33,736 nt of DNA. Origin: Acidobacteriota bacterium. GTDB taxonomy: Bacteria > Acidobacteriota > Thermoanaerobaculia > Multivoradales > Multivoraceae. Location of the stretch: positions 1-33,736 of the forward strand of contig QQVD01000017.1 of assembly GCA_003388555.1 (NCBI GenBank). Direction: 5' to 3'. How positions within the stretch are numbered: the stretch's first letter is position 1; the number at the start of each line of letters is the position of its first letter. Under the pieces are notes generated by a model. It saw only the letters and a program-made list of their open reading frames with translations, was not told the origin of the DNA and made no database searches. The translations under genes were made by a program, and so were the position numbers. This document shows positions 1 through 10,500 of this stretch, in pieces.

Positions 1-2360
1 TAGGTCGCGCTGGTGGTGTCCGGCGCCGGCGGGCCGCCGCCGCCCAGGCCCGTGCCGACCGGCGGCAGGCGGGTGAGCACGAGCCGGTCGAGGCGGTCGT
101 GCTCGTAGGTGGTCACATGGCCGCGCGGATCGGTGGCGGCGGTGCGGTTGTCGGCGGCGTCGTAGGTGAACGACTCGCTGCGGTCCTCGGGCAGCTCGCG
201 CAGGGTGACGCGGTCGAGGTCGTCGAAGGTGACGCGGGTCTCGTTGCCGTTCGCGTCGCGCTCGAGGATCCGGTTGCCACGCGCGTCGTATTCATACTCC
301 GCCAGCAGGCCGAGCTCGTCCTCGCTGCGCAGGAGTCGGTCGAGCGGGTCGTGGTCGTGCTCGATGCGGTTGCCGTTGGGGTGGGTCTCAGCGACCAGGT
401 TGCCGGCACGGTCGTACTCGAACGTGGTGTGCAGGCGGATCGGCGAGCCGGGCAGCTCGGCGCCGGTGGCGAGGGAGACCAGCTGGCTGGTGCGCGTGCG
501 GCGGTTGCGCTCGTCGTACTGGTGCTCGACGCGCGACAGGCGGCCGTCGATCTCGGTGATCCGGTTGCCGGCCTCGTCGTACTCGAAGACCGTCGGGTGC
601 CCTTCGCCGTCGATCCGCTCGACCAGGCGGTTGGCCCGGTCGTAGGCCATGGTGGTGACCTGGTGGTGATCGAGCCAGTCGCTTCCCGCGCCGGCCGGCA
701 GCGGCAGCCTCTGGTTGAGGGTGCGCTCCTCGATCAGGTTGCCGACGCCGTCGTAGAGGCGCCGCATCGTCTTCGGGGGACCGCCGGTGCGCCAGGGCGG
801 GCCGCGGGTCTCGACGAGGCGGTTGGCGGCGTCGTAGCTGTTGAAGGTGGTGCGGCCGAGGGCGTCGATCCTGGTCACCACGTTGCCCTCGCCGTCGTAC
901 GCCGTGCGCATCTCGGGATCGCCGGCACCGCCGCCGAGCCGCCGCTCGCCGGTCCGCCGATTCAGCAGATCGACCTCGTACTCGGTGACGCGCGACGCGA
1001 ACTGCGTGTCGACCAGATCGAGCAGCGTCTCGCGCACCAGGTTGCCGACGCCGTCGTATTCGTAGTCAGTGACGCGGCCGAGCGGCTCGATGCGGCGGCT
1101 GAGGCGGCCCGCCGGGTCGTACTCGAAGCGCACGTCGAGACGAGGCGTCTGGCCGTCGAACCAGGTGGACTCGAGGGTCTTGTTGCCCTCGGCGTCGTAC
1201 TCGTAGACGCGCACCCCGCCGGCGGGGTTGGTGATGCGCACGGCTCGACCCTCGAGGTCGTACTCGGTGGTGGTGGCGCGGCCCTCGGCGTCGATCTCGG
1301 TCTTGGTGTTCGCGGCGTCGTCGTAGAGCACCAGCAGCTCGGCGTCCTCGCCGTCGACGCGCGGGAGCTGGGTGCGCACCAGGCGGTTGAGGGCGTCGTA
1401 CTCGAAGCGCGTCTGATGGCCGCGCGGGTCGACGGCGGCGATCGGCAGGCTGCGCTGGTTGGAGACGATGGTGGTCACCTCGCCTTCGGCGTTGGTGGCG
1501 CGCTCGAGGTTGCCGTAGGCGTCGTAGGCGAAGGTGGTGGTGTTGCCGTTGGCGTCGGTGGTGCTGGCGCGGTCGCCGTTCGGGAAGTAGGTGTGGGTGG
1601 TCAGCAGCGTGCTCGCTCCGCCGTCGACGTCGACCACGTCGAGGCTCTCGCTGACCAGGTTGCCGAGGTGGTCGTAGGCGAAGCTGGTGAGGTAGCCGTT
1701 GCGGTCGATGCGGGTGGCGACCCGGTTCTTGATCACGGCGCCGTTCGGCGGACTGAAGGTCGAGGGAGGCCAGTAGGTCGAGGTGCGCTCGAGGGTCGTG
1801 CTCCCGTCGCTGACCGTCTCGCGGGTGAGGTTGCCGTGCTGGTCGTACTCGAAGGTGGTGACGACGCCGTTGTCGTCGGTGCGCTCGACGACGAGGATGT
1901 CGAGGTCGTCCCAGGCCATCTCGGCCGCGTCGCCGAGCGGATCCTCGATGCGGGTCGGTGAGCCGTAGCCGTTGAGGCGGAAGGTGGTGGTCTGCCGGCG
2001 GCCGTCCTCCACCAGCACCTCGAGGCCGGCGTCGCGATCGGCGAGGGCGACGAAGTCGTAGGTGAAGTGCGTCTCGCCGCCTTCGGGCTCTGTCAGCCGG
2101 GTGACGAAGGCGCTGGCGACCTGCACCTCGCCCTGCACGCCGACCGCGCCGAGCTGGTACTCGTAGCTCGTCTCGGCGCCGTTGACAGCGTTGTGCACCC
2201 GGCCGATCTGGTGGCGCAGGAGCCAGCCGAGCGCGTCGGCGGGATCCCCGGCGGGCTCGTACTGCTCGACCCGCACGTCGCCCTCGCGCCGAGCGCTGAT
2301 CAGGTTGCCGAGGTCGTCGTACCCGAAGGCGACCGACTGGCCGCCGGTCGCGCTCACCGA
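1..2360 (-). repeat. YD-repeat (RHS shell) region
   Basis: About 24 protein-level repeats of the form (F/Y)xYDxxGNLxxxxDxxG or YDxxNRLxxxxD follow one another from residue ~1716 to the window edge. Examples are FEYDQHGNLTRET, FAYDHLGNLVSES, FEYDEAGNRITEI and YEYDARGNRILER. In known RHS and teneurin structures these repeats wind into a hollow beta shell. DUF6531 (GVNLFDGHLTLSRQDLELP, plus-strand ~2690-2912) precedes the array. The usual RHS core end motif and variable C-terminal domain have not been reached when the window ends. Confidence 0.9.
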
Positions 2361-5300
2361 GGTGATCACCCAGTGGATGTGGGCGGCGAAGTCGCGCTGC
2401 TCCCAGGCGAAGTCGAAGCGCCGCCCGGCGCCGTCGCGCACCTGCGCCAGCCGGCGCTCGCTGCCGGCGCCGTCGTAGTGCAGCGTGGTGCGGTTGCCGC
2501 TCGGGTCCTCGATGAACTGCAGCGGCCAGACGCCGGAGCCGCCGAGCGCCGCGCCGTCGAAGTGGTAGTGGTAGCGGTTGCCGTTGCGGGCGAAGAAGTC
2601 GAAGCTCGAGTCGTCGAGGTTGCTGCGCAGGGTGCCGTGGTAGCCGCGCCCCGGCGTCCAGGCGCCGCCGCCGGCAGCGGTGAAGCGCATGGCGCCGCCC
2701 TCGGCGCCGATGACCAGGGCTTCGCCGTGGGCGGTGACGATCACGCGCGAGTCGTAGTTGTGGCTCCAGCCGACGCCGAGGGGACCGGGCGCGTTGGAGT
2801 GGTTGCCGGTGAAGGTGCGCTGGAAGGCGAGCGGCACGCCGCGGCCGGGCAGCTCGAGGTCCTGGCGCGACAGGGTCAGATGACCGTCGAAGAGGTTGAC
2901 GCCCTTCACCATGGCGTGGCCGACGGCGGCGCGGTCGCGGACGCGCATCTCGAAGGTGACCCTTCCTTCGGCGCGCTCGACGGCGCCGGTCTCGGTGGCG
3001 GTGGCGACGACCTCGAAGAGGTGGGTGCCGACTCCGACCTCGCCCGGGGTCAGCAGGTGCTGGTGCGGGCCGGGTGGCAGGACCTGCTGGTAGACGCTCT
3101 GCTCGGGCTCGAGCACGAAGCCGCCTTCCGGAGTCTGCGCCGAGACCCTGCGCAGGCGGATCTCCACCTCGGCCGGCTGGTTGAGGGTCCACTGGAAGGT
3201 GTCGGCCATCGGGAAGACGCGCTCGCCGAGCACGTCGACCTCCTGGGCGAGAAAGAGGGTCGGCTTGACGTCGCGCAGCAGTGGCTGGGTCAGCGGCACC
3301 GGGACGGGGTCCGAGACCACCACCGAGTCGGTGCCGCGATTGAGGCGCAGCACCGCCGTGTACTCCCTCGCTGTGTCGAAGGTGATGCCGGGGCTCAGCG
3401 ACGCCGTGCCCTGTGGCTGCCGCGCGTCGATCGGCTGGGCGAGCAGCTCGTCGCCGTCCTCGAGCAGCACGATCTCGGCGGCGAGGCCGCGGTAGGTACT
3501 CGGTGTCCAGCCGTAGGTGAAGACGATCGGCGCGGTGGAGCGGCCGTCGTCGTTGAGCGAGACGACGCCGCCCTGGTGCTGGAGTGTCGCGGTGACGCCC
3601 CAGACGCTGTTGACGTCGTTCTCGGTGAAGGGGGGATCCAGGGTCTCGAGCTGTACCTGGTACTCGAACACCCCGGTCTGGGTGTTGAAGATCGGGTAGC
3701 GGGTGCGCAGCCGGGTCACCGTGACGCTCAGGTCGTTCGGCCCGGGGCTCGGCCCGGCGGTCAGCCGGGTCTCATAGAGCGCGTCCTCGGGAAAGCTGCC
3801 GGTGAGAGCGGGAGGATCTGCGCTGCCGCCGTTCGAGACGCCCAGCGTCAACTCGCCGTCGGCGGCGATGTAGCGGCCGCTGGTGAGGACCTCGACCTCC
3901 CACTCGCCGTTGCCGAGCGGCACCGCCCGGAGGTCGTGCTCCAAGGTCATCAGCGCGATCTGGATCGGCCCCGGATAGGTGCGGGAGCCGAGCAGGCCGA
4001 GATCGACCGCCTGGATGTTCTCGTCGAACGAGTTGACCGCGTGCGCGCTGTTGATCTGCACGCTGGCGAGGTCGCGCGGAAGACAGACGGTGGTGCCGTC
4101 GTGCAGGGTGCCGATCTCGAAGCCGGGGTCGAAGCGCGCGGTGAGCGGCTCGACCAGCGAGCCCACCGACGGCACCTCGACGGTGAGGTGGTTGACGTGC
4201 ACCGAGCTCGAGCCGGCGATGAGCCCCACCGCGATGCTCGGCGCGCGGCTCGGCACCTCGAGGCTCGGGCTGCCGCAGAGGCCGGGCCGCCGATCGCGGA
4301 TCTCAGGGCACTCGCTGGGCCGGAAGACGGCCGGCGGTTCGAAGTCGGGGTTGAGGTTGGTGCACGGAGTGAGGTCGGCTTCCTCGACTGCCGTGGCGGT
4401 GAACTGGATCGGCAGGTTGGAGATCGGGTTCTCGTGCTGGTCGACGACCGCGACGTGCAGGGTGTCCGCCCAGTAGCCGAGGCGTACGTCGGAGACCTGC
4501 GTGGGCGTGCCGTCGAGCCAGCGCAGCGCGGCCGGCGTGTCGGGCAGTCCGAAGGCCGAGAACGGCTCGGGTACGTAGACGCGGCCGGCCGAGGAGTCGG
4601 CCCAGGCGTCGATCGAGTGGAAGAGCGCCCGGGTCGGCTCGAGACCGTCGGACGACTCGACGTCGACCGGGTCGGTCGCCGTGTGCAGGCCGAGGCGCAG
4701 GCCGATCGAGGCGATGCCGTTGGGGCCGCTGAGCACGGTGAACACCGGACCGACCTGGGTGCCTTCGACGACCAGGCTGGCTTCGGCCGCCGAGGAGGAG
4801 AAGGTGACCGGCGCCCCGACCACGGGCCGGCCGGAGGCGTCGCGCGCCATCACCGAGAGGGTGGTCGGCAGATCGGTGCCGACGATGCCGCGCTGGCGGT
4901 CGGTCTCGCCGATCTTGGTCAGCGTGTGGGTGGCGGTGGGATCGGAGTTGGGATCCTCGCCGAGGCCCTCGAGCGCGTCGGCGAGGAACTGCAGCGCCCA
5001 GTCGGCCGGGGTCTGGGCGGTCGCCCCGCCGGCCAGGCCTCCCGACAGGAAGTAGCCGGCCGCCTGCGTCGTCGGGTCCAGCGCGCGCCACACCGAGCCG
5101 GTCCAGTCGGCGACCTGGAGGGGCGCCAGGGGCAGGGTCACGGTGTGGCCCTCGGCGACCTGCGCCGCGACGTGGTCGATCACGTGCTGGGGGTGCGACA
5201 GGCTCGGCAGCACGCCGGGGAGGCTCGCCGCGTCGACGCTGGCGCTCGGCAGGCCGCGGTCGGCGGCGAGGCCGAGCCCCGAGTCCGCCGAGATGCTGAG

Positions 5301-7505
5301 CACGCCGAGCTGCTGCTCGAACACGAAGCGCTCGAGGGCGGAGCCGTGCAGTCCGGAGAAGAGCAGCAGATCGGGCTCGAGCGCGGGGGCGTCCGGAACC
5401 AGGAAGCCGGCGGACCGGCCGAGAGCGTCGAGGTTGACGCCGTCGATGCGCAGGCGCTCGGTCACTCCGAAGGCGACCTCGGGGGTGAGGGCCAGCGAGG
5501 CGACGGCCAGGCTGGGGTGTGGCCGCACCAGCGAGCTGGCGAAGAGATCGGCGAGCAGACGCTCGCCTTCGTCCCAGCGGGCGACGTAGCGCAGCGCCTG
5601 GTGGGCCAGCACGCGGCCGCCGACGCTCTCGCGCTCCTCCACCGACGGCGTCAGCGCCGCCTCGATCTCCTCGTCGAGCACGCGCTGCGCGGAGAGCGCC
5701 AGCGACGCGTAGACGCCGGAGAGCAGCGCGGCGGACCGGCGGACCAGGTCGGAGCCCGGCGGGTGGATCTCGACGTCGAGCTCGAGCGGCACGCCGAGTC
5801 GGATCGCGGTCTCGCCGACCTGGTGCCGCGCTCCGCCGACCAGCAGCTGCGGGCGCACGTCGATCAGGTAGGCAGGAGTGCGGTAGAGGCCGCCGAAGAG
5901 GTGCGCCGCCTGCTGATCCTCGAGCGTCGCGGGCAGGAAGGAGATCGCGATGCGGCGTGAGGCGAGCTCGAACAGCGGCGCCTCGTGGTCGATCAGCGCC
6001 GGGCCGGCCGGCCGGCGTACCGCGATGCGCACCCTGTGCAGCAGCCCGGCGGGCAGCCGGGCGCCCTCGTAGGTCGTCGCGAAGACGTCGAAGGGCAGTG
6101 AGTTGGGGAGCAGTCCGAGGCTGCTCTGGGCGACGCTCCGTTCGTCGAGGTGATCGGTGAGCGCTCCGCCGCCGTTGTCCGCCAGCCAGCTCTCGACGTC
6201 GGCGACGAGCTGCGGCAGCGGCGGGACCGGCTGGTGGCCCGCGAGGTACTCGGCGACCCGATTCGCCACGCCCGGCGCCGCCTGCCGCGCGATGCCCGTG
6301 GGCCGGGCGCCGTCGAGGGACTTCACCCAGGGCGCCAGCGGCAGCCAGGCCTCACCCGAGCGATCGATCGGCACGCCGCGATAGTTGGCGTAGGGAACCC
6401 GCGCGGCGACCCAGGTGGTCTCGAAGCGCACCGCGTGCAGGCGCCCGCCACGCACCACGGGCGAGGCCGGCACGCCGGCGCGGCGCAGCAACTCGAGGCC
6501 CTGCTCGTCGTGCTCCGGCGGCAGGTCGAGCAGGTCGGCGAGCGGCGCCAGCTCGATCTCCACCGCTCCCTGCACGAACCTGGCCGGCAGCGAGCTGGCC
6601 CGCAGCAGGGCGACGAGCAGGGCTGACTGGTCGGTGGCGTTGCCGGCCCGCTGTCGCAGCGTGGCGAGCGCGCCCTTCATCGCTCCGAAGTACCACTCGG
6701 TGCGGATCTCGTTGCGCACGAACTCGAAGACGCGGACCGGATCGAAGCCGAGACCCTCCGCCAGCTCGACGATCTCCGGCGCGAGAGGCGCCAGGGCGGT
6801 GCCGGCGAGGTCGTCGGGCGCCGGCGCGGAGCCGCTGGGGCTCGCGTAGGAAGGGGTGATCGTGGGCTCGACGGTCGGGGGCGTCGCCTGCGCCGTCGCG
6901 GGCTCGTAGGGCAGACGGGCGCCGAGGATCGGCGGCTGCCAGGTCTGCACGCTCGCCGTGCCGATCGGATCGTGCAGGGCCTCGAGCGCGGCGGCGGCCT
7001 GGCTGCGGCTGGGCGCGCCGGCGTCGACGGGGATCGCCTCCAGGGCGCGCTCGATCGCGGAGAGTCGGGCCTGCGCCGCGGCGAGGCGCTGCGCCGGCCG
7101 CCCCTCGATGCCGGCCTCCTGCAGTTGCAGCGCGATCGCTTCGAGCTCCGCCTCGCGTCGCGACACGGCTTCGGCAACCGCTGCGCTCGCCTGCTGCACT
7201 GCGCGATCGGAAGTCCCCGGCTGGTCGAGCACCCGGCGCAGCGCGCGCACGGAGTCGGTGAGCTCGCTGCTCGCGAGGCTCGCCGCGGTGGGTGGTTGCC
7301 TTCCCTGCCTCAGAGCGTTCGGGGTGGCGAGCAGCTCTTCGACCTGCGCCGACGCGTCGAGCCCGCGCGCCAGCCGGTCGACGACGATGGAGCGTTGCAG
7401 GGTCGCGGTGTCGGCGCGGGTCGGCGGTGCCTGAGCCGTCAGGCCGGTGGTCGCCAACCACCAGGCGGCGACCGTCGAGAGCCAGGCGATGCGGCGCGAA
7501 GTCAT
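1..7505 (-). CDS. RHS/YD-repeat secreted protein with transglutaminase-like fold (3' end outside window)
   Basis: At least 2501 codons are open to the left edge, with no stop in the window. The start is the ATG at 7505: it has AGGAGG 5 nt upstream, gives a signal peptide (MTSRRIAWLS..., hydrophobic core, likely cleavage after Ala-Gln-Ala near residue 26) and overlaps the upstream stop as ATGA. Seen in order: an Ala/Glu-rich helical stretch (~30-190), a transglutaminase-like fold (~242-420), an Ig-like/invasin-like region (~850-1300), DUF6531, the usual RHS entry domain (~1532-1606), then about 24 YD repeats from ~1716 to the edge. RHS shells in known families enclose a C-terminal toxin or adhesive tip. 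That end would lie beyond position 1, so a polymorphic-toxin role is inference. It is translationally coupled to the 5732-residue surface protein, suggesting joint function. No frameshift was seen; the frames of both ends agree. Confidence 0.9.
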   Translation of the reverse strand, partial: MTSRRIAWLSTVAAWWLATTGLTAQAPPTRADTATLQRSIVVDRLARGLDASAQVEELLATPNALRQGRQPPTAASLASSELTDSVRALRRVLDQPGTSDRAVQQASAAVAEAVSRREAELEAIALQLQEAGIEGRPAQRLAAAQARLSAIERALEAIPVDAGAPSRSQAAAALEALHDPIGTASVQTWQPPILGARLPYEPATAQATPPTVEPTITPSYASPSGSAPAPDDLAGTALAPLAPEIVELAEGLGFDPVRVFEFVRNEIRTEWYFGAMKGALATLRQRAGNATDQSALLVALLRASSLPARFVQGAVEIELAPLADLLDLPPEHDEQGLELLRRAGVPASPVVRGGRLHAVRFETTWVAARVPYANYRGVPIDRSGEAWLPLAPWVKSLDGARPTGIARQAAPGVANRVAEYLAGHQPVPPLPQLVADVESWLADNGGGALTDHLDERSVAQSSLGLLPNSLPFDVFATTYEGARLPAGLLHRVRIAVRRPAGPALIDHEAPLFELASRRIAISFLPATLEDQQAAHLFGGLYRTPAYLIDVRPQLLVGGARHQVGETAIRLGVPLELDVEIHPPGSDLVRRSAALLSGVYASLALSAQRVLDEEIEAALTPSVEERESVGGRVLAHQALRYVARWDEGERLLADLFASSLVRPHPSLAVASLALTPEVAFGVTERLRIDGVNLDALGRSAGFLVPDAPALEPDLLLFSGLHGSALERFVFEQQLGVLSISADSGLGLAADRGLPSASVDAASLPGVLPSLSHPQHVIDHVAAQVAEGHTVTLPLAPLQVADWTGSVWRALDPTTQAAGYFLSGGLAGGATAQTPADWALQFLADALEGLGEDPNSDPTATHTLTKIGETDRQRGIVGTDLPTTLSVMARDASGRPVVGAPVTFSSSAAEASLVVEGTQVGPVFTVLSGPNGIASIGLRLGLHTATDPVDVESSDGLEPTRALFHSIDAWADSSAGRVYVPEPFSAFGLPDTPAALRWLDGTPTQVSDVRLGYWADTLHVAVVDQHENPISNLPIQFTATAVEEADLTPCTNLNPDFEPPAVFRPSECPEIRDRRPGLCGSPSLEVPSRAPSIAVGLIAGSSSVHVNHLTVEVPSVGSLVEPLTARFDPGFEIGTLHDGTTVCLPRDLASVQINSAHAVNSFDENIQAVDLGLLGSRTYPGPIQIALMTLEHDLRAVPLGNGEWEVEVLTSGRYIAADGELTLGVSNGGSADPPALTGSFPEDALYETRLTAGPSPGPNDLSVTVTRLRTRYPIFNTQTGVFEYQVQLETLDPPFTENDVNSVWGVTATLQHQGGVVSLNDDGRSTAPIVFTYGWTPSTYRGLAAEIVLLEDGDELLAQPIDARQPQGTASLSPGITFDTAREYTAVLRLNRGTDSVVVSDPVPVPLTQPLLRDVKPTLFLAQEVDVLGERVFPMADTFQWTLNQPAEVEIRLRRVSAQTPEGGFVLEPEQSVYQQVLPPGPHQHLLTPGEVGVGTHLFEVVATATETGAVERAEGRVTFEMRVRDRAAVGHAMVKGVNLFDGHLTLSRQDLELPGRGVPLAFQRTFTGNHSNAPGPLGVGWSHNYDSRVIVTAHGEALVIGAEGGAMRFTAAGGGAWTPGRGYHGTLRSNLDDSSFDFFARNGNRYHYHFDGAALGGSGVWPLQFIEDPSGNRTTLHYDGAGSERRLAQVRDGAGRRFDFAWEQRDFAAHIHWVITSVSATGGQSVAFGYDDLGNLISARREGDVRVEQYEPAGDPADALGWLLRHQIGRVHNAVNGAETSYEYQLGAVGVQGEVQVASAFVTRLTEPEGGETHFTYDFVALADRDAGLEVLVEDGRRQTTTFRLNGYGSPTRIEDPLGDAAEMAWDDLDILVVERTDDNGVVTTFEYDQHGNLTRETVSDGSTTLERTSTYWPPSTFSPPNGAVIKNRVATRIDRNGYLTSFAYDHLGNLVSESLDVVDVDGGASTLLTTHTYFPNGDRASTTDANGNTTTFAYDAYGNLERATNAEGEVTTIVSNQRSLPIAAVDPRGHQTRFEYDALNRLVRTQLPRVDGEDAELLVLYDDAANTKTEIDAEGRATTTEYDLEGRAVRITNPAGGVRVYEYDAEGNKTLESTWFDGQTPRLDVRFEYDPAGRLSRRIEPLGRVTDYEYDGVGNLVRETLLDLVDTQFASRVTEYEVDLLNRRTGERRLGGGAGDPEMRTAYDGEGNVVTRIDALGRTTFNSYDAANRLVETRGPPWRTGGPPKTMRRLYDGVGNLIEERTLNQRLPLPAGAGSDWLDHHQVTTMAYDRANRLVERIDGEGHPTVFEYDEAGNRITEIDGRLSRVEHQYDERNRRTRTSQLVSLATGAELPGSPIRLHTTFEYDRAGNLVAETHPNGNRIEHDHDPLDRLLRSEDELGLLAEYEYDARGNRILERDANGNETRVTFDDLDRVTLRELPEDRSESFTYDAADNRTAATDPRGHVTTYEHDRLDRLVLTRLPPVGTGLGGGGPPAPDTTSAT
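6555..6780 (-). other. transglutaminase-like core of the RHS protein, catalytic residues apparently lost
   Basis: Residues ~242-317 contain VFEFVRNEIRTEWYFGAMKG and then GNATDQSALLVALLRASSLP, the pattern of the transglutaminase-like fold commonly found N-terminal to YD repeats. The place where papain-like transglutaminases carry the Cys reads Ala-Thr-Asp. Further on, the expected His (HxWVEA-type motif) reads ETTWVAARVP, and the expected Asp (WVPLDPSF-type motif) reads WLPLAPWVK. By eye, all three triad positions are replaced, so a binding or structural role is more likely than catalysis. Alignment was by memory of the family, not computed. Confidence 0.6.
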
Positions 7506-10500
7506 GCATCCCTCCTCAGCAGCCACAGCCCGGCGCCGGCGAGCAGCGCCGCGAGCAGACCGAGCAGGGCGCCTCTGAGGGTCGGGATCTCGAGCAGACC
7601 GCGCACCTCGATGACGGTCGGATCGTCGGGCTCCGGGGTGCCGGGGTCGTCGGAGAAGAGCGCCGGGAGCTCGTCCGCCACCAGCTGCCCCTGGAGAGAG
7701 ATCTGGTCGACGCCCGGCGGCAGTGGGCTCGCGATGCGGAGCCAGAAGGCGAAGCCCTCCGACTGCAGGGGCGAGAGGCGGTCGAGCGTCCAGGTGACCG
7801 CGTCGTCGCCTTGCGCGGCGGCGCCGGCTCGCGGGTCCTCGATGCCGACGAGTGTGGTGTGCTCGGGCAGCGGCAGGCTCGCCTCGAGCGTCCAGGCGGA
7901 GCCTTCGCCGACGTTGTCGAGACGCACGTCGTAGCGCAGGGTGTCGCCGGGCAGAGCCGGCGAGCGGGAGTCGCCCGGCGGATCGTCGACCGCCACGGTG
8001 AGCTCGAAGACCAGATCGGGGGAGAGCCTGGTCACCGACGCCTGGTCGGAGATCGTCGGATCGGCCTGGAGGCGAGCGACGATGGTGTTGACGCCGTAGG
8101 CGAGCGGCACGTCGGCGGCGAGGAACGCGCCGGAATCGTCCGCCGGGACGGTGCTGGAGAGGGTGCCGTTCGCCGAGGTGACCTCGAGCACGACGGTCTC
8201 GAGCGGAGGTGCGGCGCCGGCGCCGGCGACGCTGCGCTCGTCCAGCGCGGCGCCGTCCACCGGCGCGGTCAGAGTGACGAACAGGGTCTGCCCTTCGACG
8301 ATCTCGAAGCTGGCGATGCGCTCGGCGTGGTTGCCGAGCAGGTCGAGCGCCGTGGCGGCGATCTCGTGCACTCCGATCTGGTGCACCGCGACGCCCGGCA
8401 CGAAGGGCTGGCCGTCGAGCGTGATCACCACCGAGTCAGGGTCGAGGTGTGGATCCGAGATCTCGACCGTCGGGGTCACCGGTCCTTCTCCGACCTGGCC
8501 GTCGACGAAGCCGCCGAAGCTGATCGCGGGCGGTGTGCCGTCGACGACGACCGTCGCCGTGATCTCCGGCGACAGGTTGCCCGCTGCGTCCTCGGCGCGC
8601 ACCACGAGCTGGCGCGCACCGTCGACCAGGCCGGAGAGAGCCAGGTCGTACTGTCCGGCACCGAGCGGGCTCATCGGCTGCCAGGCGCCGGCGTCGACCC
8701 GTGCCTCGACGCGCTGGACCGTCGAGTGCTGGTCGGTGGCGGCGACCAGCAGCACCAGCGCGGGCTGGCTGAGGGAACCGTCGGTGGGCGCCAGGATCGA
8801 GAGCTCGGGCGGCGTGCGGTCGGCGACCGAGGCCAGCGAGGTGGCGAGCACCAGCGTGGCGGTGCCGACCGCCGGCGCCGGCACATCGGTCTCGAGGCGC
8901 AGGCGGTACTCGCCGACCGCCAGTCCCTCGAAGCTCGCCTCGCCGGTGACGGTCGCTTGGCCGGGAAGGTCGAGGACTTCGGTGTGGGTGGCGAGATCGC
9001 CGCCACCGACGCTCTGCACGACGACCCGCAGCGGCATCTGCGTCAGGCCCTGGCTCTCGCTGTTGCTGATCGCGTAGTCGGCGACGAGCGGCTCGCCGAC
9101 GTCGACGGGATCCGAGCGCGGCACGACGCTGCCGGTGAGGGCGTGATCGAAGGTGAGGAAGAAGGAGAGGGTGAGCGTCGCGCGGTTGCCCGCCAGGTCG
9201 ACGGCGACGACGTCGAGGCGATGGGCGCCGGGAGCCGAGACCTCGCTGCCGCTCAGGAAGGGAGAACCGTCGAGCAGGATCGAGGCGGTGGCGAGGTGCT
9301 GGTCGAACACGGTCACGACCGGCGTCAGCGGCGCGCTGGCGATCTCGCCGTCGACGACGCCGGAGACCTCGATCGTCGGGGCCTGGCCGTCGACGACGAA
9401 GGAGGACTCGGCGACCTCGCCGAGGTTGCCGGCGGCGTCGCTGGCCCTGGCCCGGGCGACGTGCGGCCCGTCGACGAGCTGCAGCGGCTGCGAGAAGACG
9501 CCGGCGAGGGCGAGCGACGCGATGCGCTGCCAGGGACCGTCGTCGATCTGGTACTCGACGCTCGAGATCGCCGACCACGAGTCCGAGGCGCGCACCCGCA
9601 GGGTGCCCTGCGCTGCGAAGAAGGAGGAGTCGGCGGGCTCGAGGATGGCGACCAGCGGCGGCTGCAGGTCGAGCAGCGCCAGCGCAGCGACGTCGAGCAC
9701 CAGCGGCCCCGCGGAGGCAGGGCTCTCGTCGACCTCGAGCACCAGCCGGTAGTCGCCCGGCGGCAGCGGAGCGGTGGCGAGCTCGATCTCGACGGTGGTC
9801 AAAGCCCCGGCGGCGACGTCGACGACGAGCTCGCCGGCGGCGAGCACCTCCTGCAGATCGCGCGAGCGCAGCTGGAGCCGGCCGGTGAGGCCGACGGCGG
9901 CGCTGCCTCCCTGATTGCCGATCTCGACCGAGCCGAGAACGGGCACGCCGACCTCACCGGAGGCTGGACCGAGGATCGACCCGGAGACGACGGGGGGAGC
10001 GAGCACCAGCTCGAACAGGCCGGTGTCGCTCGCCAGCAACCCCTGCGGCGTGGTGACCCGCGCATCGACCAGCACCTGGCCGGCGGCGGCGCCGCTGCTG
10101 TCCCAGTCGAGCTCGTGCCGCGAGCTGGCGCCCGGAAGCAGACCTTCGCCCGAGTCGACGAGCTCGGCGAGCTGCGCTCCGCTCGCGTCGCGCAGGGTGA
10201 CCGCGACCTCGAAGTCGCCGAGCAGCGCGTTGCCGTCGAGGTAGTCGACGTCGACAGAGAAGCCGACCTGGCTTCCGACCAGGGCGACCCGCGGCGCGAT
10301 GCCGAGCCGCGCGTCGACCTGGAACACCGACCCGACCGAGAAGGCGGCCTGGGCCTGGCGAGGCGGACCGGCGTCGTCGGGCCGCCAGGTCGCCTTCACC
10401 AGGTAGGTGTCGGCGAGCACCAGGCCGGCGTCGAAGGTCAGCGCGCGGAGCACGCTGTCGCCGAAGGCGAGCTGCAGCGGTTCGGGAGCCAGCAGCTCCG

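Noticed and set aside
1-2360. Regularly spaced DNA repeats as a CRISPR-like array
   Set aside because: The regularity comes from coding YD repeats; repeat units vary in DNA sequence and have no constant repeat-spacer structure.
2067-5960. A 1297-codon plus-strand open frame antisense to the RHS gene
   Set aside because: Same composition artefact. The minus-strand frame has a signal peptide, DUF6531 and YD repeats.
6352-7509. A minus-strand frame starting at the ATG at 7509
   Set aside because: Its start is only 1 nt from the AGGAGG site, and its product is Arg/Ala-rich without a signal peptide. The frame from 7505 gives a signal peptide and conserved domains.
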